Source of the DNA: Xanthobacteraceae bacterium
Lineage (GTDB): Bacteria > Pseudomonadota > Alphaproteobacteria > Rhizobiales > Xanthobacteraceae
Reading direction: 5' to 3'
NCBI GenBank assembly: GCA_024508855.1
Contig: JANINJ010000007.1
Span: forward strand, 1-63,801
DNA length: 63,801 nucleotides
The translations under genes were made by a program, and so were the position numbers. Numbering within the stretch: the stretch's first letter is position 1; each line of letters starts with the position of its first letter. Below the pieces are notes generated by a model. That model saw nothing but the letters and a program-made list of their open reading frames with translations. It was not told the DNA's origin and made no database searches. Below are positions 25,580 to 32,223 of this stretch, piece by piece.

Positions 25580-26715
25580 ATCACCTCGATGTCGGCTTCG
25601 ATCGCGCCTGCAGCCTTGATCGCCTGCAGGATGCCGATGAGGTCGCGCGGACCGATGCCGAGGCCGTTGAGGCCGTCGACGAGTTGCTGCAGCGAGACGC
25701 CGTCCTTCACCAGCGCCAGCTTTTTGCCATCCTCCTGCACGCCGACGCGGGTGTTCGGCGTCACCACGGTGCGGCCGCGCGACAGCGGATTGGGCTGGCT
25801 CACCTGCGGGCTTTCGGAAATCGAGACGGTGAGATTGCCTTGGGCGACGGCGACGGTGGCGACGCGCACGTCGCGGCCCATCACGATGATGCCGGAGCGT
25901 TCGTCGATGATGATCTTTGCGGCGATGTCCGGCTCGACCTGCAGTTGCTCGATTTCGGTCAGCAGCGCGACGACGTTGCCCTTGAAGTCGCGCGGGATCG
26001 ACAGTTGCACCGTCGAAGGATCGATCGGCTCGGCGGTCTTGGTGCCGAGATAATCGTTGACGGCGGCGGCGATGCGCTTGGCCGTGGTGAAATCCGCGTT
26101 GCGCAGCGCCAGCCGTACGTTGGGCAGGCGATTGAGCGCGAACTCGATTTCGCGCTCGACGATGGCGCCATTGGCGATGCGGCCGTTGGTCGGTACGCCG
26201 CGGGTGATGCTGGCGGCAGCGCCCTCGGCCTGGAATCCGCCGATGGCGAGCGAGCCCTGCGCGACCGCGTAGACATTGCCGTCGGCGCCGAGCAGCGGCG
26301 TGACGAGGAGGGTGCCGCCCTGCAGGCTCTTGGCGTCGCCGAGCGCGGAGACGGTGACGTCCATCCGCGTGCCCTGGGTCGCGAAGGCGGGCAGGTTGCC
26401 GGTGACCATCACCGCGGCCACGTTGCCGGTGCGGATGGTGGCGCCGCGGATGTTAACGCCCATCCGTTCCAGCATCGCCTGCAGCGACTGCTTGGTGAAG
26501 GGGATATTGTTGAGGGTGTCGCCGGTGCCGTTGAGGCCGACCACGAGACCGTAGCCGATCAACTGGTTCTGGCGCACGCCTTCGACATTGGCGAGATCCT
26601 TGATGCGGGAAGTGGCGGATGCCGGGCTCGTGAGGGCAGGCGCAAGCATGACGATCGCCATGCACACCGCATGGGCCATCTTCCGCACCAGTCCTGAAAT
26701 ACGCACGCTTGGCAT
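25576..26715 (-). CDS. flgI: Flagellar P-ring protein FlgI
   Basis: A 379-residue FlgI with a signal peptide (about residues 1-34, ending ASA). The mature start TSRIKDLANVEGVRQNQLIGYGLVVGLNGTGD, the central VMVTGNLPAFATQGTRMDV and the C-terminal GVSLQQLVDGLNGLGIGPRDLIGILQAIKAAGA are all typical. It forms the P ring in the peptidoglycan layer. Its partner flgA lies 13 kb away in block C. A near-consensus sigma-54 promoter lies upstream. Confidence 0.95.
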   Translation of the reverse strand: MPSVRISGLVRKMAHAVCMAIVMLAPALTSPASATSRIKDLANVEGVRQNQLIGYGLVVGLNGTGDTLNNIPFTKQSLQAMLERMGVNIRGATIRTGNVAAVMVTGNLPAFATQGTRMDVTVSALGDAKSLQGGTLLVTPLLGADGNVYAVAQGSLAIGGFQAEGAAASITRGVPTNGRIANGAIVEREIEFALNRLPNVRLALRNADFTTAKRIAAAVNDYLGTKTAEPIDPSTVQLSIPRDFKGNVVALLTEIEQLQVEPDIAAKIIIDERSGIIVMGRDVRVATVAVAQGNLTVSISESPQVSQPNPLSRGRTVVTPNTRVGVQEDGKKLALVKDGVSLQQLVDGLNGLGIGPRDLIGILQAIKAAGAIEADIEVM

Positions 26716-26787
26716 CCTCTGCTCCCCGCTGAGGCCGTTGCTGGATCGCGTCCCATGCTCCCCACGAGATCAATCCGGCGTTAACCA

Positions 26788-26803
26788 TGCCAGAGCCGTG
26801 CCA
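26788..26803 (-). promoter_or_regulatory. Sigma-54 promoter of flgI
   Basis: Read on the minus strand, TGGCACGGCTCTGGCA has a perfect -24 half and one change in the -12 half (TGGC for TTGC), with correct 10-bp GG-GC spacing. It lies 73 bp upstream of flgI, the same distance as for flgE. A TTAACCAT half-site on the plus strand overlaps its downstream edge (26781-26788). Confidence 0.7.
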
Positions 26804-26884
26804 TCTTCAGATAGCGAGGTAGCGCATTGATATTTCGAGATAAAATATTTCGTGCGAATTCCGGATGAACGGCCGGACGCGGGC

Positions 26885-26909
26885 AAAACTGCCGCTGGCG
26901 GCAGTTTTT
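26885..26909. terminator. Terminator-like hairpin in the flgI-fliX divergent gap
   Basis: A perfect stem of 11 bp (AAAACTGCCGC with GCGGCAGTTTT) with a TG loop is flanked by A and T runs, so it could stop transcription in either direction. It lies between two divergent genes, 73 bp upstream of the fliX start and just before a CtrA-type box, where a terminator is not expected. Confidence 0.6.
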
Positions 26910-26918
26910 GCCGGGCCG

Positions 26919-26937
26919 TTTACGGTCTTTTAACCAT
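26919..26937 (+). promoter_or_regulatory. CtrA-type box of fliX
   Basis: TTTACGGTCTTTTAACCAT is TTTA-N7-TTAACC, one base from the full CtrA consensus and with the extended TTAACCAT half favoured in rhizobial relatives. It lies 45 bp upstream of the fliX ATG. fliX is CtrA-controlled in Caulobacter, which fits. Confidence 0.6.
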
Positions 26938-26981
26938 AACCGGCGAGGGTGCGAGGACGATTTTACCGGCGAGGTCGCGCA

Positions 26982-27392
26982 ATGCGAATCTATGGACCGA
27001 ACGGCACCACACTGGGGTCTTCCGCCGGAACGACGCGGCGCACCGGCTCCGGCGGATTTTCCCTGCCGGACATGAGTTCGGCCGCCGAAAGCCGTCCGGC
27101 GATGGCGCCCAAGGCCGCGACCGGCATCGACGCGCTGCTGGCATTGCAGGGGATCGAAGACCCGGTCGAGCGGCGCAAGCGCTCGGTCAAGCGCGGGCGG
27201 GGCGCGCTGGACGTGCTCGACGAACTCAAGATCGGGCTTCTGGCCGGCTCGTTCGATCAAGGCACGGTGGCACGGCTGCGTGCCGCCGCCGCCGATCTCA
27301 AATCGTCATCCGGCGATCCCGGCCTCGATGCGGTGTTGTCGGAAATCGAACTGCGGGTCGAGGTCGAACTGGCCAAGGTCGGGCAGGCGTAA
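26982..27392 (+). CDS. fliX: FliX, flagellar assembly regulator
   Basis: A 136-residue FliX. The start MRIYGPNGTTLG, FSLPDMSSA and the C-terminal RGRGALDVLDELKIGLLAGSF, then RAAAADLKSSSGDPGLDAVLSEIELRVEVELAK, are typical. FliX couples completion of the basal body to FlbD, the sigma-54 activator that turns on hook and filament genes. It diverges from flgI, with a CtrA-type box upstream. The sigma-54 promoters found before flgE, flgI and flgF are the expected downstream targets. Confidence 0.93.
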   Translation: MRIYGPNGTTLGSSAGTTRRTGSGGFSLPDMSSAAESRPAMAPKAATGIDALLALQGIEDPVERRKRSVKRGRGALDVLDELKIGLLAGSFDQGTVARLRAAAADLKSSSGDPGLDAVLSEIELRVEVELAKVGQA

Positions 27393-27424
27393 GCGCGCGC
27401 CAACTGCAAAACAAATTTATACTG

Positions 27425-27454
27425 TTCGTCATGGCCGGGCTCGTCCCGGCCATC
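27425..27454 (+). repeat. 30-bp palindromic repeat, left border of the kinase gene
   Basis: This 30-bp sequence is identical to the reverse complement of 28085-28114 and is itself a palindrome (ATGGCCGGG with CCCGGCCAT). It lies 33 bp after fliX and 17 bp before the 3' end of the kinase gene. Confidence 0.85.
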
Positions 27455-27470
27455 CACGTTGCGATGGCGT

Positions 27471-27983
27471 TCAGCAGGTATGAGCCAAATTCTCGATGAT
27501 GCTTTTTACACAATCACTTCTGGACAGCTTGCTGGTATCCAGCACGAGCCGATGGACGGTCCACGCTTCGTAGTCGCGGTTTTGAACGCGCTTCCAATCC
27601 GGCAGATCGAGACCGACGATATCGCTTTGGCGGGTCTCTATCCGGCGCCGGTGTTCGGTTTGGTCTGAGCAGACAATCTCTACGTTCAACAATCGTGCGC
27701 GGCAGGCGTCTGCTACGTCAGACCACAATCTCCTTGTTACATCGATAGGGTTCACGGTGTCAGCGACGACGTCGAGGCCTAGTGCCAAATTATCTTTCGC
27801 AACCGCAACGGCTGCAAGGTACCCGGCATCCTCGGCTGGATGGATTTGCAAGCTGCTGTTTTTCATCGCCGCCTCGATGGAGTCCACGCGTATATAAGCG
27901 GCGCCGATTTCCTGAGCCAAAGCACGGGCAATGGTCGTTTTTCCGACCCCCGGCAGTCCAGAGAATGAGATCAAAACAGACAT
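27471..27983 (-). CDS. P-loop AAA-type small-molecule or nucleotide kinase
   Basis: A 170-residue protein with a Walker A motif at residues 9-17 (GLPGVGKTT), an Asp-rich second strand (YIRVDSIEAAMK) and a RRRIETRQSD lid. The layout is that of the AAA_33/zeta-like kinase group, which phosphorylates small molecules such as sugars, antibiotics or nucleotides. The substrate is unknown, and no antitoxin partner lies beside it. Its GC content looks lower than that of the flanking flagellar genes. It sits between perfect 30-bp inverted repeats at 27425-27454 and 28085-28114, which suggests it was acquired. Confidence 0.75.
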   Translation of the reverse strand: MSVLISFSGLPGVGKTTIARALAQEIGAAYIRVDSIEAAMKNSSLQIHPAEDAGYLAAVAVAKDNLALGLDVVADTVNPIDVTRRLWSDVADACRARLLNVEIVCSDQTEHRRRIETRQSDIVGLDLPDWKRVQNRDYEAWTVHRLVLDTSKLSRSDCVKSIIENLAHTC

Positions 27984-28084
27984 ACTGCATTCATACCGTA
28001 CGACTGGCCGCCAACCAGCTAAGCGATTTTGTTTTGTTCGTTGTGGTCGGATTTGCTCCGGCCATTCACATTCGGCCTATCGTA

Positions 28085-28114
28085 GATGGCCGGGACGAGC
28101 CCGGCCATGACGAA
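28085..28114 (-). repeat. 30-bp palindromic repeat, right border of the kinase gene
   Basis: This is the inverted partner of 27425-27454, identical over 30 bp. A weaker relative of the palindrome, with arms TCGGAT and CTCCGGCCAT, lies about 20 bp to its left (near 28040-28070). Confidence 0.85.
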
Positions 28115-28146
28115 AAAGATGCTGCTGCCCTAAAATTCCGAACAGG

Positions 28147-28521
28147 TTACGCTGCGACAGATTTCTGATTTGCATCGTAGCGCCGCTGTGCCGCAAACAC
28201 CTCGCGCAGATTTTGCTCCGCCCATCGGCGCAGCGGATCGACCGCGTTCGCAAGCGTGACGCCAAGCGGCGTGATCGAATATTCGACCGTCACCGGAACG
28301 GTGGCGATGGCGCGGCGGCGCACCAGACCATCGCGTTCTAAGCTCTTGAGCGTTTGCGACAGCATCTTCTGCGAGATGCCTGCGATGCGACGACGCAATG
28401 CGTTGAACCGCAGCGGCTCCTCCAGCAGCAGACCCAATAGCAGCACCGCCCATTTGTCGCCGACCCGATCCAGGATCAGGCGGGTGGGACAGTCCGCGGC
28501 ATAGGGATTCCCGACTTTCAT
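28147..28521 (-). CDS. HxlR-type transcriptional regulator
   Basis: A 124-residue HxlR winged-helix protein. Cys11 of DCPTRLILDRVGDKWAVLLL and the block LRFNALRRRIAGISQKMLSQTLKSLERDGLVRR, then PVTVEYSITPLG, are typical. Members sense electrophiles or redox state through the conserved N-terminal Cys. It diverges from an NAD(P)-binding oxidoreductase, the usual target of such regulators. The 114-bp gap contains an AT-rich stretch near 28560-28605 where an operator is likely, but I could not define a clean repeat. Confidence 0.9.
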   Translation of the reverse strand: MKVGNPYAADCPTRLILDRVGDKWAVLLLGLLLEEPLRFNALRRRIAGISQKMLSQTLKSLERDGLVRRRAIATVPVTVEYSITPLGVTLANAVDPLRRWAEQNLREVFAAQRRYDANQKSVAA

Positions 28522-28635
28522 GCGGTTACTCCGGGGTGATCTGGTCAGCGCAAAGTGCCTTCTTTTCAGTTACTCGATTTTGGTTATCTAGTCACTATTG
28601 GAAACCAGATATCCGAAACCGGAGTGGAGATCGTC

Positions 28636-29247
28636 GTGAAAATTGCAGTCATTGGAGCTACCGGCCGCGCGGGATCGCGCATTGTCGATGAATTGGTGCG
28701 TCGCGGCCACGCGATCACGGCGATCGTCCGCCATCCGGACAAGGTGCAAGGGAGCGCCAACGTCACCGCCGTGAAGGGCGATGTGTTCGATGCGCCCGGA
28801 CTGGCCAAGCTGCTCGCCGGCCACGACGTGGTCGTGAGCGCGGTGCATTTCACCGACAGCGACCCGGCGCTGCTGATCGCCGCCGTGAAGGAGGCCAAGG
28901 TGGGCCGTTATCTGGTGGTGGGCGGTGCCGGCAGCCTGGAGGTCGCGCCGGGCGTCCAACTGGTGACGACGCCGAATTTTCCGGCCGCCTACAAGGCCGA
29001 GGCCGAGAAGGGCGGGGCTTTCCTCGATCTGCTGCGGGCCGAAAAGGAACTGAACTGGACCTTTTTGTCGCCGTCCGCTCTGTTCGTCGAGGGTGAGCGG
29101 ACCGGAAAGTTCCGCCTGGGGGCCGACCAGTTGCTGGTAGGGGCCGACGGCAAGAGTTCGATCTCGTTCGAGGACTACGCGGTCGCGCTGGCCGACGAGA
29201 TCGAGCGGCCGGCGCATCTGCGCCAGCGATTTACCGTGGGATATTAA
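28636..29247 (+). CDS. NAD(P)H-binding protein of the atypical SDR type
   Basis: A 203-residue protein that opens with the dinucleotide motif KIAVIGATGRAGSRIVDELVRRGH and has DVVVSAVHFTD and GRYLVVGGAGSLEV. This is the NmrA/YwnB-like short form lacking a YxxxK active site, often a quinone- or NADPH-linked stress protein. A GTG start at 28636 is chosen because GGAG lies seven bases upstream and the fold starts directly there. It diverges from the HxlR regulator. A long GC hairpin follows. Confidence 0.82.
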   Translation: MKIAVIGATGRAGSRIVDELVRRGHAITAIVRHPDKVQGSANVTAVKGDVFDAPGLAKLLAGHDVVVSAVHFTDSDPALLIAAVKEAKVGRYLVVGGAGSLEVAPGVQLVTTPNFPAAYKAEAEKGGAFLDLLRAEKELNWTFLSPSALFVEGERTGKFRLGADQLLVGADGKSSISFEDYAVALADEIERPAHLRQRFTVGY

Positions 29248-29260
29248 GGTCTTCCGGCCA

Positions 29261-29293
29261 CCGGCCCGGGTTCCACGGGATAACCCGGGCCGG
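29261..29293 (+). terminator. Strong GC hairpin after the SDR gene
   Basis: A perfect 12-bp stem, CCGGCCCGGGTT with AACCCGGGCCGG, around a 9-base loop. No U-tract follows, so it may be a Rho-assisted or RNA-stabilising structure rather than a simple terminator. Confidence 0.45.
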
Positions 29294-29318
29294 CGGCTCC
29301 GGTCGGCCGTCACGAATA

Positions 29319-29347
29319 TTGTCTGTCACAAGGCACCGCTATATAAG
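29319..29347 (+). promoter_or_regulatory. Probable sigma-70 promoter of dksA
   Basis: TTGTCT, 17 bp, then TATAAG gives four and five matches to the -35 and -10 consensus. The start point would be near 29354, upstream of the TTG at 29394, which argues against the longer reading frame that begins at 29319. Confidence 0.5.
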
Positions 29348-29393
29348 CTGCCGCGCGCCGGACCCATTCCGGAGCCTTGCAGACAGAGATGGA

Positions 29394-29810
29394 TTGGCCT
29401 TGGAAAAGTTGAAGAATTATCGACCGTCCGAAAAAGAGCCTTTCATGAACGACCGCCAGCGCGATTATTTTCGCGCCAAGTTGCTGGCCTGGAAGGACGA
29501 AATCATCAAGGAATCGAAGATTACGTTGCAGACGCTCCAGGAAGAGAACGTCAATCATCCGGATCTCGCCGACCGTGCGTCGTCGGAAACCGATCGCGCC
29601 ATCGAGCTGCGCGCCCGGGACCGGCAACGCAAGCTGATCTCGAAGATCGACGCGGCACTGCAACGCATCGAGGACAACACCTACGGCTATTGCGAAGAGA
29701 CCGGCGAACCGATCTCGCTCAAGCGGCTGGAAGCACGGCCGATCGCAACGCTCTCGGTCGAGGCGCAGGAGCGTCACGAGAAGCGCGAGAAGGTCTATCG
29801 CGACGAATAG
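29394..29810 (+). CDS. dksA: DksA/TraR-family RNA polymerase-binding regulator
   Basis: A 138-residue DksA. The conserved N-terminus EKLKNYRPSEKEPFM is followed by the coiled coil with the tip motif DLADRASSETD, and a zinc-finger region YGYCEETGEPISLKRLEARP. Only the first Cys of the zinc finger remains; later positions read SVEAQERHE, a form common in alphaproteobacteria. DksA works with ppGpp in the polymerase secondary channel. The start is a TTG at 29394 or 29400; an ATG at 29445 would remove conserved residues. Its last 55 bp are duplicated at 30789-30843. Confidence 0.85.
   Translation: MALEKLKNYRPSEKEPFMNDRQRDYFRAKLLAWKDEIIKESKITLQTLQEENVNHPDLADRASSETDRAIELRARDRQRKLISKIDAALQRIEDNTYGYCEETGEPISLKRLEARPIATLSVEAQERHEKREKVYRDE
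29756..29810 (+). repeat. Direct repeat, left copy: 3' end of dksA
   Basis: These 55 bp, ending at the dksA stop codon, recur at 30789-30843 with a single difference (GAATAG here, GAGTAG there). The copies lie 1033 bp apart and enclose the beta-lactamase gene. Confidence 0.95.
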
Positions 29811-29890
29811 CCGGACGGTCATCGTCCCGGCGCAATGATGCTGAAGCTGGGCAACGCCTTGGCGTCAAGGCCTTGGCTTCAGGGATTCTC

Positions 29891-30748
29891 ATGAAGATTG
29901 ATCGACGTGCCTTGCTCGCCGCCGTTCCCGGTCTGGCGTTGTGGCCGGTTGCGGCGCAAGCGGCTTTGCCCGCTCTCACGGCCTATGAGCGCGAGAGTGG
30001 CGGCAGGATCGGCCTCTATGCCGCGAATGTCGGCTCCGGCAAGACGCTGTCCTGGCGCGCTGGTGAGCGCTTCGTCATGTGCAGCACATTCAAGGCGTCG
30101 CTTGCGGCATGCGTTCTTGCACGAGTCGACCGTGGCGTGGACCGCCTCGACCAGATGATCGCGTACGGACAGAAGGATCTTCTCGCCCATGCGCCGGTTG
30201 CCAGACAGAAACTCGCCAAGGCCCGCATGTCGCTCGGCGAGATGTGTCAGGGCGCGGTGGAATTGAGCGACAATACCTGCGCCAACCTGTTGCTGGACCA
30301 TATTGGCGGTCCTATCGCGCTGACCGATTTCTGGCGCTCGACCGGTGACGCGCTATCGCGTCTCGATCACAACGAGCCTGAACTCAATCGCTCGCCGCCG
30401 GGCGATCCGCACGACACGACAACGCCAGCGGCGATGGCCGGTAACCTCAAGCGTTTCATCCTCGGTGAAGTGTTGTCGCCAACCTCGCGCGGGCAATTGA
30501 CGGAATGGATGGTCAACTGCAAGACAGGCGCCAAACGCTTGCGCGGCGGGTTGCCGAACAACTGGCGGATCGGCGACAAGACCGGCAGCAATGGCAAGGA
30601 TGCGGCTGGCGACATTGCGGTGGTCTGGCCGAAGCCCGATACGCCCATCATCGTCGCTGTCTATACGCAAGGTGGCAAGCCGAATGCCGCGCAGCACGAG
30701 CGGGTGTTCGCCGCGATCGGGCGAATGGTCGCCGAGCGCCTGACCTGA
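29891..30748 (+). CDS. Class A beta-lactamase
   Basis: A 285-residue class A serine beta-lactamase with an export signal (MKIDRRALLAAVPGLALW, a DRR twin-arginine-like start, cleavage after AQA). All catalytic motifs are present: STFK at 65-68 (active Ser65), SDN at 126-128, EPELN at 162-166 (general base Glu162) and KTG at 230-232. Cys64 just before the active Ser matches Ambler Cys69, but the position after KTGS is Asn, so the Cys69-Cys238 bridge of class A carbapenemases is not predicted. It would hydrolyse beta-lactams in the periplasm; the spectrum cannot be read. No ampR-type regulator adjoins it. It lies between two copies of the dksA 3' end. Confidence 0.93.
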   Translation: MKIDRRALLAAVPGLALWPVAAQAALPALTAYERESGGRIGLYAANVGSGKTLSWRAGERFVMCSTFKASLAACVLARVDRGVDRLDQMIAYGQKDLLAHAPVARQKLAKARMSLGEMCQGAVELSDNTCANLLLDHIGGPIALTDFWRSTGDALSRLDHNEPELNRSPPGDPHDTTTPAAMAGNLKRFILGEVLSPTSRGQLTEWMVNCKTGAKRLRGGLPNNWRIGDKTGSNGKDAAGDIAVVWPKPDTPIIVAVYTQGGKPNAAQHERVFAAIGRMVAERLT

Positions 30749-30788
30749 TCCCTTTCGTTATAAGCTATTGTTTGATCACGACACTTTG

Positions 30789-30843
30789 GGTCGAGGCGCA
30801 GGAGCGTCACGAGAAGCGCGAGAAGGTCTATCGCGACGAGTAG
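30789..30843 (+). repeat. Direct repeat, right copy: detached 3' end of dksA
   Basis: 54 of 55 bases match 29756-29810. It sits 40 bp after the beta-lactamase stop and includes the stop codon of the copied frame, but has no start of its own, so it is a non-functional dksA fragment. Sequence on either side does not match around dksA. Confidence 0.95.
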
Positions 30844-30975
30844 GCTGCAGGTCTGTCGTCATTAGGTCTATCGGCATTTGATTGGGGAAGCGCGGCGTGC
30901 GCGACCTCAATCGACACATCACAGACACGCCATAAGCGTATCAATACGCGGAGATTTTCTGCGGGCGTTCGCGAA

Positions 30976-31509
30976 TTACTTGATCAGCGTAATCGCTTGC
31001 CGGAAGTGCGGGTTGTCCGCCGTCGCAAGCCATTCGAAGACCACCATCTCCGTCGTGACGATCTCCGCGCCATGGCGCTCCATGCGGCGGATCGCAGTAT
31101 CCTTGTCTTCCGGATGCCGTGAGCCGAGCGCGTCGCGCACCACGTAGGTTTTCCGGGAAGCTTCCACCAGGCCGAGCACCGATTGCTGGACGCAGACATG
31201 GGATTCGCAACCCGCGACCACGACATGCGCGTCGGCCGGAATGCGATCCAGAAAACCATCCTCCCTGCATGCATCGAAGAACTGCTTGTGGACCAGCCGA
31301 TCCTTCTCGACCGGAATGTCGGCGACGGTCGGCCCCAGTCCCTTTGAGTTCTGTTCGGTGAACAGCCGTGGAATGGCGAACAGCTTCGCGGCCTCGATGA
31401 GCCGATTGGCGTTGCGAACGGCCGTCGCGCCCTCATGGATCACCGGCATCAGCCGTGACTGGAAGTCGACGATCAGGAGCAGCGAGCGCTTCGGGTCGAT
31501 GGTGAGCAT
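30976..31509 (-). CDS. Isochorismatase-family cysteine hydrolase
   Basis: A 177-residue single-domain member. The catalytic Asp is in LLLIVDFQSRL (Asp15), the Lys lies in RLVHKQFFDAC, and the nucleophile Cys is in AGCESHVCVQQS with the usual preceding block. Family enzymes hydrolyse amides or vinyl ethers (nicotinamidase, isochorismatase, N-carbamoyl compounds); the substrate is open. It starts 3 bp after the stop of the TetR-type regulator gene on the same strand, so the two form a transcript. Confidence 0.87.
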   Translation of the reverse strand: MLTIDPKRSLLLIVDFQSRLMPVIHEGATAVRNANRLIEAAKLFAIPRLFTEQNSKGLGPTVADIPVEKDRLVHKQFFDACREDGFLDRIPADAHVVVAGCESHVCVQQSVLGLVEASRKTYVVRDALGSRHPEDKDTAIRRMERHGAEIVTTEMVVFEWLATADNPHFRQAITLIK

Positions 31510-31512
31510 GTT

Positions 31513-32136
31513 TCATCCCTCGGACAGATGGGAGATACGGTCCTTGACGTAGGCTTCCATGAGGTCCGGTGCCGATGCGCCGAACATCCGGATGCGGCCG
31601 GTGTGCAGCAGCAGGAGCAGCCCGGTGGCATGGGCGAAGCAATCGACCATCAGCAGGTTGGCCTTCTGCCGCGAAGCCCCGAGGTCGATTGCGGCGACGG
31701 CGATCGGGCGTAGCGCAGCCTCGAGCGCCGCGTTCAAAACTTCGTCGCGTTGGTGTCCGAGGCCCGCCGGCTTCATGCCGCCGCGGAACAGATAGAAGCC
31801 GAGATCGAGATCCTGCGGATTTTCCGCATAGAAGCGGAAGAACGACATGGCGGCCGCCTTCAGTTTCTGCGCCGGCGTTTTCGCCACCGCGACTGCCCGG
31901 TCGACCGCCGCGCCCAGCGAGGCGAGAGACGCCTTCAGCACTTCCGCATAGATCGCTTCCTTGGATTCGAAGTGGAAGTAGAGCGCTGCGGCGGTGTAGC
32001 CGGCGCGGACCGCGATTGCGCGGAGGCTCGCGCCCTCGAGACCTTCTTCCGCGAACACCTGCTTCGCGGCATTCAGGATGAGTTCGCGCTTGTGCCCGTT
32101 CACCGCGGCGCGCCGGCTCTGCCGTTTCTCGACCAT
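31513..32136 (-). CDS. TetR-family transcriptional regulator
   Basis: A 207-residue TetR protein. The N-terminal helix-turn-helix is clear: KRELILNAAKQVFAEEGLEGASLRAIAVRAGYTAAALYFHFESKEAIYAEVL. The C-terminal ligand domain is helical with a hydrophobic run near residue 175. The start at 32136 (MVEKRQ) has a run of G just upstream; the longer frame reaches into the divergent promoter. It is transcribed with the isochorismatase and diverges from the HpaB/AbfD-family gene, so these three probably form one regulated pathway. Confidence 0.9.
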   Translation of the reverse strand: MVEKRQSRRAAVNGHKRELILNAAKQVFAEEGLEGASLRAIAVRAGYTAAALYFHFESKEAIYAEVLKASLASLGAAVDRAVAVAKTPAQKLKAAAMSFFRFYAENPQDLDLGFYLFRGGMKPAGLGHQRDEVLNAALEAALRPIAVAAIDLGASRQKANLLMVDCFAHATGLLLLLHTGRIRMFGASAPDLMEAYVKDRISHLSEG

Positions 32137-32154
32137 CTGCCCCCCGAATCCTGC

Positions 32155-32207
32155 TTGACAAGATTTCAGCAATGTCAAAAAATCTAACACCGTTCAATTA
32201 ATCGAAC
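32155..32207. promoter_or_regulatory. Promoter and candidate TetR operators between the divergent genes
   Basis: Two inverted repeats lie here. One is TTGACA-N12-TGTCAA (32155-32178), whose left arm is a perfect -35 hexamer with AAAAAT 17 bp on. The other is GTTCAATTAATCGAAC (32192-32207), a 16-bp palindrome with one mismatched pair. Both lie within 60 bp of the two starts, as expected for a TetR-type autorepressor. Confidence 0.55.
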
Positions 32208-32223
32208 AAGCGGGAGAAGCGTC

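Noticed and set aside
27471-27983. Kinase gene as a zeta-type toxin
   Set aside because: No antitoxin-like small gene adjoins it and the fold alone is not specific; kept as a P-loop kinase of unknown substrate.
27425-28114. The palindromic repeats as a CRISPR array
   Set aside because: The copies are inverted, far apart and enclose a gene; there are no regular spacers or cas genes.
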